Origin: an uncultured Faecalibacterium sp.
Lineage (GTDB): Bacteria > Bacillota > Clostridia > Oscillospirales > Ruminococcaceae
Assembly: GCA_934553285.1 (NCBI GenBank)
Contig: CAKTFD010000037.1
Span: 1-18,704 of the forward strand
DNA length: 18,704 bases
Direction of reading: 5' to 3'
Shown in pieces: positions 1 through 7,501 of the stretch. A program made the translations under genes and the position numbers. The notes under the pieces are model-generated. The model was not told where the DNA came from. It searched no databases and saw nothing but the letters and a program-made list of their open reading frames with translations. Each line of letters opens with the position of its first letter. The first letter of the stretch is position 1.

Positions 1-29
1 AATCAAGTTCGCACAATGATAACTTGATT
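1..29. repeat. 9-bp perfect inverted repeat at window edge
   Basis: Bases 1-9 (AATCAAGTT) and 21-29 (AACTTGATT) are perfect reverse complements around an 11-base loop. There is no clear U-tract after it. It may be the visible part of a larger structure that starts outside the window, so its role is unknown. Confidence 0.45.
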
Positions 30-37
30 TCAAAGCA

Positions 38-76
38 AAAGGCAGGATACCACCGCCACGGTGATACCCTGCCTTT
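38..76. terminator. Long imperfect hairpin, probable terminator
   Basis: AAAGGCAGG (38-46) pairs with CCTGCCTTT (68-76), and CACCG (51-55) pairs with CGGTG (59-63). A symmetric ATAC/ATAC internal loop separates the two stems. The stem carries A-runs and T-runs at its base, as bidirectional terminators often do, but the flanking U-tract is weak on both strands. It probably ends transcription of a gene to the left of the window, or backs up the tRNA terminator. Confidence 0.5.
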
Positions 77-120
77 GCTCGTTTACTGCTCTGCGTACTC
101 TCGCCGCAGAACCTCCTGTA

Positions 121-170
121 AACAAAAAACGTACCCGAACCCTTTCTCATAGAGAATCGGGTTCGAGTAC
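121..170 (-). terminator. Intrinsic terminator of the tRNA gene
   Basis: Read on the minus strand, GTAC plus CGAACCC (167-170 and 159-165) pair with 131-142 to make a long hairpin, with a further TTCTC/GAGAA stem inside. The hairpin is followed at once by GTTTTTTGTT (130-121). It lies nine bases past the tRNA 3' end and so serves as its rho-independent terminator. Confidence 0.85.
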
Positions 171-178
171 GAACTGTA

Positions 179-255
179 TGGTGGGCCAGCCAGGACTTGA
201 ACCCGGGACCAAGCGGTTATGAGCCGCCAGCTCTGACCAGCTGAGCTACTAGCCC
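179..255 (-). tRNA. tRNA with CAT anticodon (Met, or lysidine-modified Ile2)
   Basis: The minus strand folds into a full cloverleaf of 77 bases with an encoded CCA end. The acceptor GGGCTAG pairs with CTGGCCC with one T-G pair. The D stem is GCTC/GAGC. The anticodon stem GGCGG/CCGCT holds the loop CTCATAA with CAT at its centre. The T stem CCGGG/CCTGG holds TTCAAGT. The ordinary seven-base acceptor pairing and D loop argue against initiator tRNA. The sequence alone does not decide between elongator Met and the AUA-reading Ile2 whose C34 is modified by TilS. It is followed by a U-tract terminator and preceded by a TATACT box. Confidence 0.93.
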
Positions 256-287
256 GTATGCGGTGGTGCATTGCTGCAACACGCATT

Positions 288-316
288 AGTATAACAAAAA
301 ATGCGGAAAAAGGAAA
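288..316 (-). promoter_or_regulatory. Probable promoter of the tRNA gene
   Basis: On the minus strand a good -10 box TATACT lies at 293-288, about 33 bases before the tRNA 5' end. With a 17-base spacer the -35 position reads TTTCCT (316-311), which is a weak match. The -10 box carries most of the evidence. Confidence 0.5.
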
Positions 317-333
317 GCGTTTTTCTGCAAAAA

Positions 334-753
334 TCATTTTGTACGGTGGGCATCCAGCTTTTGCAGCATAAATTCGTCCAGCATCGTCTGGGGGAACAGC
401 GGCTCCCGGTAGCCAAAAGCCTCCCGGATAAAGACCAGGGTCACAACGGTCTGGCGGCCAGGGTCCAGCCGCAGAGTGTACAGGGTGTCCAGCGGCTGCT
501 GGCTGGGCTGGTGCAGCGTCAGGTGCAGCAGAAAGCCGCCATCGTTTTCCCGGCGGCACTCGTAGGCAAAAAGATCGGTGTCGCTGTGGGCATCCAGGCG
601 GTCAAAGCATTCGTCCAGCGCAAGGTCGGTGCGGAACTCGGACAGGCCGGAAGGGCCGTACTGGCTGCGGCGGCCGGTCTCCCGCCGGGAGAGCAGATAG
701 ATGATGATGCCCAGCGCACAGGCCAGCAGGCAGACCGAAACAACAGCGTTCAT
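334..753 (-). CDS. Small membrane-anchored protein of unknown function
   Basis: This 139-residue protein opens with a hydrophobic stretch (residues 4-20) followed directly by arginines (RR at 23-24). This fits a single N-terminal anchor with the rest of the protein inside the cell. The soluble part (about 25-139) has alternating acidic and hydrophobic residues with several predicted strands, and I recognise no family motif in it. The start at 753 is backed by a strong Shine-Dalgarno GGGGAGGA a few bases upstream. The gene points away from the next gene, so the two share the 754-876 promoter region. No convincing terminator follows the stop; the next object downstream is the tRNA. A longer open frame on the opposite strand lacks comparable support. 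Confidence 0.72.
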   Translation of the reverse strand: MNAVVSVCLLACALGIIIYLLSRRETGRRSQYGPSGLSEFRTDLALDECFDRLDAHSDTDLFAYECRRENDGGFLLHLTLHQPSQQPLDTLYTLRLDPGRQTVVTLVFIREAFGYREPLFPQTMLDEFMLQKLDAHRTK

Positions 754-876
754 AAAAAGTCCTCCCCGAAAGAGTTTTCCTTATTGTAACACAACCTGCG
801 GGGGTTTGTGCTATAATATTTACAATTCTTTTTAAATTTTTCTGCAGCCGGGCGCAAAGGCCCGGGGGAGGGATCT
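754..876. promoter_or_regulatory. Divergent promoter region with a hairpin at the ribosome site
   Basis: On the plus strand TATAAT at 812-817 is preceded by TG with one base between, an extended -10 box, while the -35 position is poor. On the minus strand TACAAT (788-783) is a possible -10 for the gene at 334-753. A six-pair hairpin, CCGGGC (848-853) with GCCCGG (860-865), abuts the ribosome site GGGGGAGGG (864-872) of the plus-strand gene. It could partly mask that site. Confidence 0.5.
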
Positions 877-1377
877 ATGAAGCTGAAATTTACACGCAAG
901 ACCTGGTATTTCTTTTTGCTGGCTGCAGCGGCGGTGTCCATGCTGGGCGGCTTTGCCGTGCTGGGCGGGATGGATTTTTCCGGCCTGGAGCTGATCGTGT
1001 TCTGCCTTACCGGCATCGCGGTGCTGTTTCTGGCGGCGCAAAAAGGCTCCCCGGCCAGGGAGAAGCGCAACTACACCGGCGTGTTCGTGGTGCTGATGCT
1101 CAGCAAGCTGGGGGCCAGCGGCTGGGCGGGGGATGTCTGTTCGGCGCTGGTGTGGCCGGCTCTGCTGGCGACCGAGTATGAGCGCGGCAGACCCATCCAG
1201 CGGCAGCTGCAGCTGGTGAGCGCTGCCGAGGTGCTGCGGCTGGTGTTCTGGCTGCTGACGAAGTATGCGGGCATGAGCAGCCTTGCTTTCTGGACCAACC
1301 TGATGTTCGTACTGCTGACCTGCGCCCGGGGCTGGGCGGGGCTTACCCTGTATAAGACCCAGGAGGAGACCCTGTGA
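877..1377 (+). CDS. Multi-pass membrane protein of unknown function
   Basis: The product has 166 residues and is mostly hydrophobic. Probable membrane segments lie near residues 9-30, 36-54, 67-86, 88-100, 112-130 and 135-155. A basic N-terminus (KLKFTRK) suggests it faces the cytoplasm. I recognise no catalytic or family motif. The ATG at 877 follows the ribosome site GGGGGAGGG by four bases. The stop codon overlaps the GTG start of the next gene in the four-base sequence GTGA. The two genes are therefore very probably translated together, and the membrane protein may serve the exported glycosidase-like product. That link is an inference from position only. Confidence 0.75.
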   Translation: MKLKFTRKTWYFFLLAAAAVSMLGGFAVLGGMDFSGLELIVFCLTGIAVLFLAAQKGSPAREKRNYTGVFVVLMLSKLGASGWAGDVCSALVWPALLATEYERGRPIQRQLQLVSAAEVLRLVFWLLTKYAGMSSLAFWTNLMFVLLTCARGWAGLTLYKTQEETL

Positions 1378-2657
1378 CCCAGCGCCGCAGGAAGCGCAGC
1401 CCCGGCGCGAAACGCCGCTTTGGCCGCAGGGCCTTTCTGGCCGGGGCGGGCGCGGCGGCCTGCGCTGCAACGGGGTGGTATCTGCAGCAGAAGGCCCGCA
1501 CCGGCCAGGCTGCAGCCTCCGGCACGGATACGCCCCCCGCACCCAACCCCGCCCTGCCTGCCGGGGAGTGGCGGGCGGTGTGGGTGAGCTATCTGGACTG
1601 GGCGCTTCTGGATTTTTCTGATGAGGACAGCTTCCGCGCCGGGGCGGTGCAGCTGCTGGAAAACTGTGCCGGGCTGGGGCTGAACACCGTGCTGGCGCAG
1701 GTGCGGCCCTTTGGCGATGCACTGTACCGCAGCAGCCTGTTCCCGTGGAGCCACCTGTGCACCGGCGCGCAGGGCAAAGACCCCGGTTTTGACCCGCTGG
1801 ATGTTTTCCTGACCGAGGCGCACCGCCGGGGCATCGCGGTGGAGGCGTGGATCAATCCCTACCGCCTGCGCAGCTCGGCAGCCATGCCGCCCGGCCTTGC
1901 GGAAAACAATCTGGCTAACACCCACCCGGAGTGGCTGTGCACCGCCGGGGATGGGCTGTACCTGAACCCTGCCGAGCCAGCCGCCGCAGACTATGTGGTG
2001 CAGGGGGTGGCGGAGCTTTTGCAGAACTACCCGGTGGACGGCATCCACTTTGACGATTATTTTTATCCCACCACCGATCCCGCCATCGATGCCGCACAGT
2101 TTGCGGCCAGCGGTGCCGCCGACCTTGCCGCCTGGCGGCGGCAGAACGTTACCGCGCTGGTGGCGGCGGTGCACCGCACGGTAAAGGCGGCAGACCCCAC
2201 CCTGCGGTTCGGCATCAGCCCGCAGGGCAACCCGGACAACGATATGGACCAGCAGTACAGCGATGTGGCCGCATGGCTGGCGGCAGGCGGGGAGGAAAAG
2301 GTCATCGATTATCTCTGCCCGCAGGTGTACTGGGGGTATGGTTTCACCCTGCGCTCCGGCAGCACCCGCTTCGCCTTTGAGAACATCGTCCCGGCGTGGC
2401 TGAACTACCCCCGGGCGGGGGATGTGGCGCTGTACTTCGGGCTGGGGGCATACCGCGTGGGCGTGGGCGATGGCGGCGCGAACCCGGACAGCGTGTCCGG
2501 CTGGAGCACCGGCAGCGCGCTGGCAGCGCAGGTGGCGGATCTGCGGGGGCAGGCTGTGGGCGGCTGGGCGCTGTACCGGTACGGCAGCCTGTTCGGCCCC
2601 GAGGCACCGGCGCTGGCCGGTGCGGAGTGCGAAGCCCTGCGTGCACAGGATCTGTGA
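1374..2657 (+). CDS. Exported GHL10-family (DUF187) glycosyl hydrolase-like protein
   Basis: The product has 427 residues. Its N-terminus is rich in arginine and holds RRAFL (19-22 region) before a hydrophobic stretch to about residue 36, a twin-arginine-like or uncleaved export signal. The rest matches the glycosyl hydrolase-like 10 family (YngK type). The opening strand is EWRAVWVSYLDW (65-76), followed by GLNTVLAQVRPFGDA (102-116), GIAVEAWINPYRLR (153-166), VDGIHFDDYFYP (221-232) and DYLCPQVYWGY (312-322). The paired aspartates at 227-228 lie where the TIM-barrel active site is expected. Family members act on cell-wall or other surface glycans, but the substrate here is unknown. The start is GTG, overlapping the upstream stop, with AGGAGGAG at 1361-1368 as ribosome site. 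Length is typical for a catalytic domain without extra binding modules. Confidence 0.85.
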   Translation: MTQRRRKRSPGAKRRFGRRAFLAGAGAAACAATGWYLQQKARTGQAAASGTDTPPAPNPALPAGEWRAVWVSYLDWALLDFSDEDSFRAGAVQLLENCAGLGLNTVLAQVRPFGDALYRSSLFPWSHLCTGAQGKDPGFDPLDVFLTEAHRRGIAVEAWINPYRLRSSAAMPPGLAENNLANTHPEWLCTAGDGLYLNPAEPAAADYVVQGVAELLQNYPVDGIHFDDYFYPTTDPAIDAAQFAASGAADLAAWRRQNVTALVAAVHRTVKAADPTLRFGISPQGNPDNDMDQQYSDVAAWLAAGGEEKVIDYLCPQVYWGYGFTLRSGSTRFAFENIVPAWLNYPRAGDVALYFGLGAYRVGVGDGGANPDSVSGWSTGSALAAQVADLRGQAVGGWALYRYGSLFGPEAPALAGAECEALRAQDL

Positions 2658-2706
2658 AAATTTTGCAGGAACAGGCGGCAAACCGCACAAAATAAATGCA
2701 GGTGTC

Positions 2707-2735
2707 TTGTGCAGGGCGGCGAAATGCGGTATACT
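2707..2735 (+). promoter_or_regulatory. Promoter of the lipoprotein-permease-peptidase-flippase cluster
   Basis: TTGTGC (2707-2712) and TATACT (2730-2735) are separated by exactly 17 bases. Transcription would start near 2742. This rules out the in-frame ATG at 2709, which lies inside the -35 box, and supports the later start of the lipoprotein gene. Confidence 0.75.
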
Positions 2736-2801
2736 TACCCTGTATTCTGCCCGCTGGCAGGAAACACACGGAAAATCAACATTTTCTTGATGAGGAAAGC
2801 T

Positions 2802-3344
2802 ATGAAGATGAAAAAACAGCTTTTGGCACTGCTGCTGGCCATGGTCATGGCGTTCAGTCTGACCGGCTGCAAGGAGACCCTGAAAAAGGTGGCGCAGAAG
2901 ATCACCGGCAGCTCCGGCGAAGTGCAGGAAGAGGATACCACCCGTTGGGCGGAGCAGACCAGTGACCCGCTGATCATCCAGGGCATTGCGGATGCATCGG
3001 CCAAATTTGCCACGGCCACGGCAGACGGCTGCCTGTATGCAGTGTTCAACGGCATCTGGAGCCGCAATACCGGCTACTTTACGGTGCCGGGCGGCAGCCT
3101 GAACATCATGGCCTGCGGCACCGCCGAGGGCACCCAGAAGTTCAAGGTCGCGCTGTGGAAAAAGGTGAGCGGTGGTGCGGAGTATGTGCCGGACAGCACC
3201 TACTACGTAAAGACCGATGGCACCGATTACCGCTGCACCATTTCCGGGCTGGATCCGGCGGCGCAGTACCGGGTGACCATCTCGTATGATTCCAGCCGCT
3301 ACTATCTGTACGGCCTGCTGAAGGTGGAGGGCATTGCCGGATGA
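2802..3344 (+). CDS. Small lipoprotein with a beta-rich domain, function unknown
   Basis: The product has 180 residues from this start. It begins with a classic lipoprotein signal: MKMKKQ, a hydrophobic core, then the lipobox LTGC with the modified cysteine at residue 23. It should be lipid-anchored on the outer face of the membrane. After a short helical stretch the domain (about 60-180) is rich in aromatic, threonine and glycine residues and ends in strand-like repeats (YRCTISGLDPAAQYRVTISY). This resembles a small beta-sandwich, although I cannot name the family. I chose ATG 2802 because GAGG at 2792-2795 is spaced six bases away and the promoter lies at 2707-2735. ATGs at 2790 and 2808 are alternatives. 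The stop overlaps the next start as ATGA, so the gene is coupled to the permease. Confidence 0.8.
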   Translation: MKMKKQLLALLLAMVMAFSLTGCKETLKKVAQKITGSSGEVQEEDTTRWAEQTSDPLIIQGIADASAKFATATADGCLYAVFNGIWSRNTGYFTVPGGSLNIMACGTAEGTQKFKVALWKKVSGGAEYVPDSTYYVKTDGTDYRCTISGLDPAAQYRVTISYDSSRYYLYGLLKVEGIAG

Positions 3345-4258
3345 GCAACCAGACTAAAAATTCACTGATCCTGATGCTGTGCGCCTTTATCTGGGGCACG
3401 GCTTTTGTGGCGCAGAGCGCCGGTGCCGGCATGGGCGCATTTTCGTTCCTGGCCGGGCGCAGCTGGATGGGCGTACTGGTGCTGGCCCCCACGGTCAAAG
3501 CGTTTGACGCGCTGCACCACCGGCAGGGCAGGCCGGACGGCAAACCTAAAAATGCTGCCGAGCGCAAAGAGCTGCTGAAAGCCGGGCTTGTGTGCGGCAC
3601 GCTGCTGTTTTTGGCCAGCGCAGCCCAGCAGACCGGCATCACGCTGGACCCCTCCACGGCCAAGGCAGGCTTTTTGACCGCCATGTATGTGGTGCTGGTG
3701 CCGGTGTTCGGCCTGTTTCTGGGCCGGAAGGGCAGCGCGCAGCTGTGGGTGAGCATGGGCATCGCGGTGGCAGGGCTGTATCTGCTGTGCATGAAGGACG
3801 GCTTTGGCAGCATCCGGAGCAGCGATCTGATCCTATTGCTGTGCGCGGTGCTGTTCAGCTTCCAGATCATGGCGGTGGATCATTTTTCGCCCCGGATGGA
3901 CGGTGTGCGCCTGAGCTTTGTGGAGTTTTTTGTGGTGTCGGTAGAGAGCACCGTGGCGGCGCTGCTGTTTGAGCAGCCTGCCATGGCAGAGTTTGCGGCC
4001 AACGCCCTGCCCATCCTGTACTGCGGCGTGCTGTCCAGCGGGGTGGCATATACCCTGCAGATCATAGGCCAGCGGGATCTGAACCCCGCCGTGGCCAGCC
4101 TGATCATGTGCCTGGAGAGCGTGTTCAGCGCGCTGGGCGGCTGGCTGCTGCTGCACCAGAACCTTTCGCTCCGCGAGGCATCGGGCTGCGTGCTGCTGTT
4201 TGCCGCCGTGGTGCTGGCGCAGCTGCCCCTTGGCCGCCTGGCCCGGCGCAAGGCCTGA
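3341..4258 (+). CDS. EamA/DMT-superfamily permease
   Basis: The product is a 305-residue integral membrane protein with about ten hydrophobic segments arranged as two EamA halves, the normal size and build of drug/metabolite transporters. The opening, LMLCAFIWGTAFVAQSAG, is the usual first helix with its WG turn. The second half repeats it near LLLCAVLFSFQIMAVDHFS and ends with VASLIMCLESVFSALGGWLLL, a typical EamA stretch around the ninth helix. A charged loop (about residues 56-78) splits the first half. The family moves amino acids, nucleobases or other metabolites, and the substrate cannot be read from sequence. The ATG overlaps the lipoprotein stop (ATGA). Only one base separates this stop from the peptidase start. 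Confidence 0.9.
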   Translation: MSNQTKNSLILMLCAFIWGTAFVAQSAGAGMGAFSFLAGRSWMGVLVLAPTVKAFDALHHRQGRPDGKPKNAAERKELLKAGLVCGTLLFLASAAQQTGITLDPSTAKAGFLTAMYVVLVPVFGLFLGRKGSAQLWVSMGIAVAGLYLLCMKDGFGSIRSSDLILLLCAVLFSFQIMAVDHFSPRMDGVRLSFVEFFVVSVESTVAALLFEQPAMAEFAANALPILYCGVLSSGVAYTLQIIGQRDLNPAVASLIMCLESVFSALGGWLLLHQNLSLREASGCVLLFAAVVLAQLPLGRLARRKA

Positions 4259-4259
4259 G

Positions 4260-4814
4260 ATGGCGGCGGCAGCGTCCGCCCAGCTGCGCAGTGCGGGCGG
4301 CATCCAGTACGAGCTGGTGCGCAAAAAGGTAAAACAGCTGCACCTGCGGGTGCGGGACAACGGTACCGTGATGGTAAGCATCCCGCTGACGGCCAGCCTG
4401 GAACAGGCTGACCGTTTTGTGCTGAAAAACGCCCAGTGGATCCGGGATACCCGGGTAAAAAACATTGCCAAGCTGAACAAAGATAACGCCGACCTGCCGG
4501 ATAAGGCTGTGGCGCTGGCCTGCTTTACCGCCATGAGCGATAAGGTATACCCGGCCTTTGCCGGGGTGCTGGGCGGGCAGAAGCCGCTGCTCAAGGTGCG
4601 CAGCATGACCAGCTGCTGGGGCGTGTGCTGCCCGGGCAAGCGGCAGATCACCTTTGCGCTGCAGCTGTACAACCAGCCGCCTGCGGCGCAGATCTATGTG
4701 GTAGTACACGAGTACTGCCACTTTTTGCAGCTGAATCACAGCCCGGCGTTCTGGGCCGAGGTGGAAAAGCTGCTGCCGGACTGGAAGGCCCGGCGGGAAC
4801 TGCTGAAAAAATAA
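4260..4814 (+). CDS. YgjP-like zinc metallopeptidase (DUF45/WLM type)
   Basis: The product has 184 residues. The zinc site HEYCH lies at 150-154, with a third ligand candidate H160 in NHSPAFW (159-165). This is the arrangement of the YgjP/DUF45 branch of SprT-like and M48-like peptidases. Upstream SMTSCWGVC (115-123) corresponds to the family's RWGSC-like segment. The N-terminal part, YELVRKKVKQLHLRV, is the expected beta strand pair. No signal or membrane segment is seen, so the protein is cytoplasmic. Its biological substrate is not established for the family. I chose ATG 4260, one base after the permease stop. An in-frame ATG at 4200 would add 20 residues unlike the family and overlap the permease. 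Confidence 0.88.
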   Translation: MAAAASAQLRSAGGIQYELVRKKVKQLHLRVRDNGTVMVSIPLTASLEQADRFVLKNAQWIRDTRVKNIAKLNKDNADLPDKAVALACFTAMSDKVYPAFAGVLGGQKPLLKVRSMTSCWGVCCPGKRQITFALQLYNQPPAAQIYVVVHEYCHFLQLNHSPAFWAEVEKLLPDWKARRELLKK

Positions 4815-4843
4815 TCTAACGTAAAAACGGGAGGGAATATCCC

Positions 4844-6334
4844 TTGGAAAACGAAAAAAAGACCGGCGATAAATATTCCAAACTGGCCGGCAACACCCTG
4901 ATCTTTGCCATCTCCAGCTTTTCGTCCAAGCTGCTCACTTTGCTGGTACAGCCGTTTCTGACCTATGCCATGGCGGAGATCGCAGACCTGGGCCTGTCCA
5001 AGATCCTGAGCCAGTATGCAAACCTGCTCATCCCCTTTGTGTCCATGGGCATGTCCAACGCCATCATCCGCTTTGGCCTGGACAAGGGCAACAGCGAAAA
5101 ACAGGTGTTCACCAACGGCCTGCTTACCATCCTGGGCGGCTTTGGCATCCTGGTGCTGTGCTGGCCCATCACCCAGTTTTTGCCGGATATGGCACAGTAC
5201 GGCCTGCTCATCTACATCTATGTGCTCATGAGCTGCATGCGCACCCTGTGCACCCAGTTCGTGCGCAGCCGCCAGTGGAACCGGCTGGTAGCGGTGGACG
5301 GCGTGCTGTGCACGGTGGCTACCATGGCCTTCTATGTGCTGTATCTGGTGGGCTTCAAGTGGGGAGCCAACGGCTACCTGCTGGCCATCATCAGCGGCGA
5401 CCTGGTCAGCGTACTGTTCCTGCTGTTTACCGGCAGGCTGTGGAACTATGTGGAGCTGAAAGGCATCAACAAAAAGCTGTGGCGGCAGATGCTCAACTTC
5501 TCGCTGCCCATGATCCCGGCGCAGATCAGCTTCTGGATCATCAACGCATCCGACCTGTTCTTTGTGCGCGAGATGTGCGAAGGGCTGGACGGCCGCACCG
5601 GCAACGCCTGGAGCGGGCTGCTGTCCACCGGCTACTTTCTGCCTACGATCCTGACCACGCTGGGCCTGATCTTCTACGATGCGTGGCAGCTTTCCGCCGT
5701 TACCGAGGAAGAGGGCCGCGCCCGGTTCTTTACCCAGATCTTCCGCACCTATTCCAGCGTGCTGTTCTGCTGTGCGGCGGGCATCATCTGGCTGTGCCGC
5801 CCGGTGATGCATGTGATGAAGTCCAACTACTACTACGCCTGGCACTTTGTGCCCTTTCTGGTGATGGCTTCCACCTGCAGCTGCTTCAACCAGTTTATGA
5901 ACAGCGTGTACGTGGTGACCAAAAAATCTGACCGCAGCATGGTCACCATGCTGGCCGGTGCCATCAGCAACTGCATCATGAACTACTTCTTTATCAAGTG
6001 GTGGGGGCCGGTAGGCGCTACCTATGCATCCTTCCTGGGGCTTGCACTGGTGTTTACCCTGCGCGCTGTGGATGCCCGCCGCATGATCGGGATGCGCGTC
6101 CATCCGGCGCGGGTGCTGACAAATGCAGTGCTGCTGGTATTTGAGGCCTTTGTACTGCTGGCAGAGCTGCCGCTGTACGGGTTGTGGACGGGGCTGATCA
6201 CGCTGGTGATCATCCTGTACAACTTTGCGGGCGTATGGGCCATGGCGCGGGTGCTGCTGCCCCGCCTGCTGGGCCGCCGCGGCAAGGCGCTGGTAGCCGC
6301 CGTGGATGGCTGGCTCAAACCGAAAAAGGCGTAA
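4844..6334 (+). CDS. Oligosaccharide/polysaccharide flippase (MOP superfamily)
   Basis: The product has 496 residues and about 14 hydrophobic segments, the usual build of Wzx/RfbX-type flippases. The N-terminus YSKLAGNTLIFAISSFSSK is the family's typical entry into helix 1, followed by LLTLLVQPFLTYAM. A central FSLPMIPAQISFWIINASD (about 212-230) is the conserved second-half start, where PMIP and the N-A-D segment line the transport path. Such proteins turn lipid-linked sugar units across the membrane for capsule, exopolysaccharide or wall-polymer assembly. The start is TTG at 4844, chosen because GGGAGGG (4829-4835) is well spaced and no ATG fits. A strong terminator follows within 60 bases, so it is the last gene of its cluster. 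No glycosyltransferases lie nearby, so the cargo is unknown. Confidence 0.88.
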   Translation: MENEKKTGDKYSKLAGNTLIFAISSFSSKLLTLLVQPFLTYAMAEIADLGLSKILSQYANLLIPFVSMGMSNAIIRFGLDKGNSEKQVFTNGLLTILGGFGILVLCWPITQFLPDMAQYGLLIYIYVLMSCMRTLCTQFVRSRQWNRLVAVDGVLCTVATMAFYVLYLVGFKWGANGYLLAIISGDLVSVLFLLFTGRLWNYVELKGINKKLWRQMLNFSLPMIPAQISFWIINASDLFFVREMCEGLDGRTGNAWSGLLSTGYFLPTILTTLGLIFYDAWQLSAVTEEEGRARFFTQIFRTYSSVLFCCAAGIIWLCRPVMHVMKSNYYYAWHFVPFLVMASTCSCFNQFMNSVYVVTKKSDRSMVTMLAGAISNCIMNYFFIKWWGPVGATYASFLGLALVFTLRAVDARRMIGMRVHPARVLTNAVLLVFEAFVLLAELPLYGLWTGLITLVIILYNFAGVWAMARVLLPRLLGRRGKALVAAVDGWLKPKKA

Positions 6335-6344
6335 CGATAAAAAC

Positions 6345-6395
6345 AAAAGCATTTGCAGCCGACCTGGACGGGGGCTGCAAATGCTTTTTTCTTTT
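6345..6395. terminator. Bidirectional terminator between convergent genes
   Basis: A 16-pair stem joins AAAAGCATTTGCAGCC (6345-6360) and GGCTGCAAATGCTTTT (6373-6388). On the plus strand a T-run continues through CTTTT. On the minus strand TTTTGTTTTTA follows. It serves both the flippase gene and the LysR gene, whose stop begins at 6394. Confidence 0.93.
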
Positions 6396-7296
6396 AGGGG
6401 GTATCTGCTGGCGTTTTTATGGAGCGGGCCAGCTCGAACATGGCCTGCACGCTGCGGCGGCTGTGCTCGCGGCGGGAGATCAGCAGGAACTGGAGGCTCC
6501 ACGCAGGGCCGTCGATGGGCACGCTGCACAGATCCGGCAGCAGCCAGCTGGCCGAGGCGGCGGGCAGCAGCCCGATGCCCATGCCGCAGCTGGTGAGCAG
6601 GAACAGCTCTTCTACCGTACGGGTATGCAGGGTGGGATTGCCTTTCATCCCCAGCTGGCTGTAATACTGGCGCAGCAATTCCTCTGTGCTGCCATCAGGA
6701 TCTTCGTGGGTCAGGATCAGGGTCTCGTCCTGCAATTCTGCAGGGGCGATGGACGACTGACCGGCCAGAGGGTGGAAAAGCGGCAGGAGCCAAGCAGCCT
6801 GCGTGCGCTGCAGCACCTGTGCATCCAGCCCCTCCAGCGAGGGCAGATCAAAATCCAGCGCGACCATCAGGTCGATCTCGCGGTCTACCAGCTGCCGCAT
6901 CAGCTGCTGGCGGGTGCCGGACACTGTGGTCAGTTTTACCTGCGGGTACAGCGCGTGGTACCGGCGCAGAATGGGGCCGATGGCGTGCTGCTCCAGAATG
7001 GTGGGGATGCCCAGGGTCAGGTGGGCATCCTGCGCCTGGGCGATGGTCTGCGCCTGTGCCACAGCCCGCTCCAGATGCAAAAGGATGGCACAGACCTCTT
7101 TGTAAAACACCTCGCCCGCCGGTGTCAGGGCAACATGGGTGGTATCGCGCTCGATCAGGGTGAGGTGGAGTTCTTCTTCCAGCGCGCTGATCTGGCGGCT
7201 GATCGCCGTCTGGGAAACAAAACAGGCGCGGGCAGCGCGGGTAAAGCTGCCGGAATGGGCAACGTGCTGAAAATAAGAGAGCTGCTGCAAGGTCAT
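6394..7296 (-). CDS. LysR-family transcriptional regulator
   Basis: The product has 300 residues, the standard LysR length. The N-terminal winged helix-turn-helix is plain: LQQLSYFQHVAHSGSFTRAA, then CFVSQTAISRQISALEEEL, then LTLIERD and LTPAGEVFYK (to about residue 66). The linker helix follows to about 90. The C-terminal periplasmic-binding-like effector domain (about 92-295) starts with LTLGIPTILEQHAIGPILRRY and contains the hinge motif GMGIGLLPA. The effector is unknown. The start at 7296 has GAAGGTG upstream. The gene is divergent from the flavoprotein gene across a 205-base region with repeated TTGTGCA elements. This is the classic arrangement for a LysR protein that activates its neighbour and limits its own transcription. 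It shares a terminator with the flippase gene. Confidence 0.93.
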   Translation of the reverse strand: MTLQQLSYFQHVAHSGSFTRAARACFVSQTAISRQISALEEELHLTLIERDTTHVALTPAGEVFYKEVCAILLHLERAVAQAQTIAQAQDAHLTLGIPTILEQHAIGPILRRYHALYPQVKLTTVSGTRQQLMRQLVDREIDLMVALDFDLPSLEGLDAQVLQRTQAAWLLPLFHPLAGQSSIAPAELQDETLILTHEDPDGSTEELLRQYYSQLGMKGNPTLHTRTVEELFLLTSCGMGIGLLPAASASWLLPDLCSVPIDGPAWSLQFLLISRREHSRRSVQAMFELARSIKTPADTP

Positions 7297-7320
7297 GTTT
7301 TTTCACCTTCTTGCGATAAA

Positions 7321-7381
7321 TTGTGCGTTCTGTGCAAAGTATAACAGATTTGTTGTGCAAACTCAATAAGATTATGCACAA
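7321..7381. promoter_or_regulatory. Operator-like region with TTGTGCA repeats (probable LysR site)
   Basis: TTGTGCA at 7353-7359 and TGCACAA at 7375-7381 form a perfect 7-bp dyad with a 15-base centre. More copies of the half-site lie at 7321-7326 (TTGTGC) and 7331-7337 (TGTGCAA). The dyad covers the -35 box of the LysR promoter, so binding there would repress the regulator itself. A separate 10-base direct repeat, AAAGTTATAA, occurs at 7381-7390 and 7434-7443. The second copy overlaps a weak -10-like TATAAC (7439-7444) for the flavoprotein gene, which has no good -35. A promoter lacking a -35 fits activator dependence. Confidence 0.6.
7338..7366 (-). promoter_or_regulatory. Promoter of the LysR regulator gene
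   Basis: On the minus strand TTGAGT (7366-7361) and TATACT (7343-7338) stand 17 bases apart. Transcription would begin near 7331, about 35 bases before the start codon. The -35 box lies inside the TTGTGCA dyad, which suggests self-repression. Confidence 0.7.
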
Positions 7382-7501
7382 AAGTTATAAGAAGCCAACT
7401 TTTCGATATTTCAAATGCAGAAAGAAATCTGTTAAAGTTATAACATACATGGACACCGGCTGTGCACACCGCCGGTACACAAGAAGAAAAGAGGTAACAG
7501 A

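Noticed and set aside
179..255. Initiator tRNA-fMet
   Set aside because: The first acceptor pair is a normal G-C and the anticodon stem lacks the three G-C pairs run (GGG/CCC) of initiators.
301..789. 162-codon plus-strand open frame opposite the small membrane-anchored gene
   Set aside because: It has no ribosome site, and its translation has no signal or family features. The minus-strand frame has GGGGAGGA and a membrane anchor.
2709..2801. Upstream in-frame start for the lipoprotein
   Set aside because: It lies within the -35 box of the promoter, and the added residues would spoil the lipoprotein signal.
4736..6529. 597-codon minus-strand open frame opposite the flippase
   Set aside because: It runs through the bidirectional terminator and lacks any family feature.
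7372..7380. DnaA-box-like TTATGCACA
   Set aside because: It is a single copy inside the LysR operator region, with no dnaA, dnaN or AT-rich origin features nearby.
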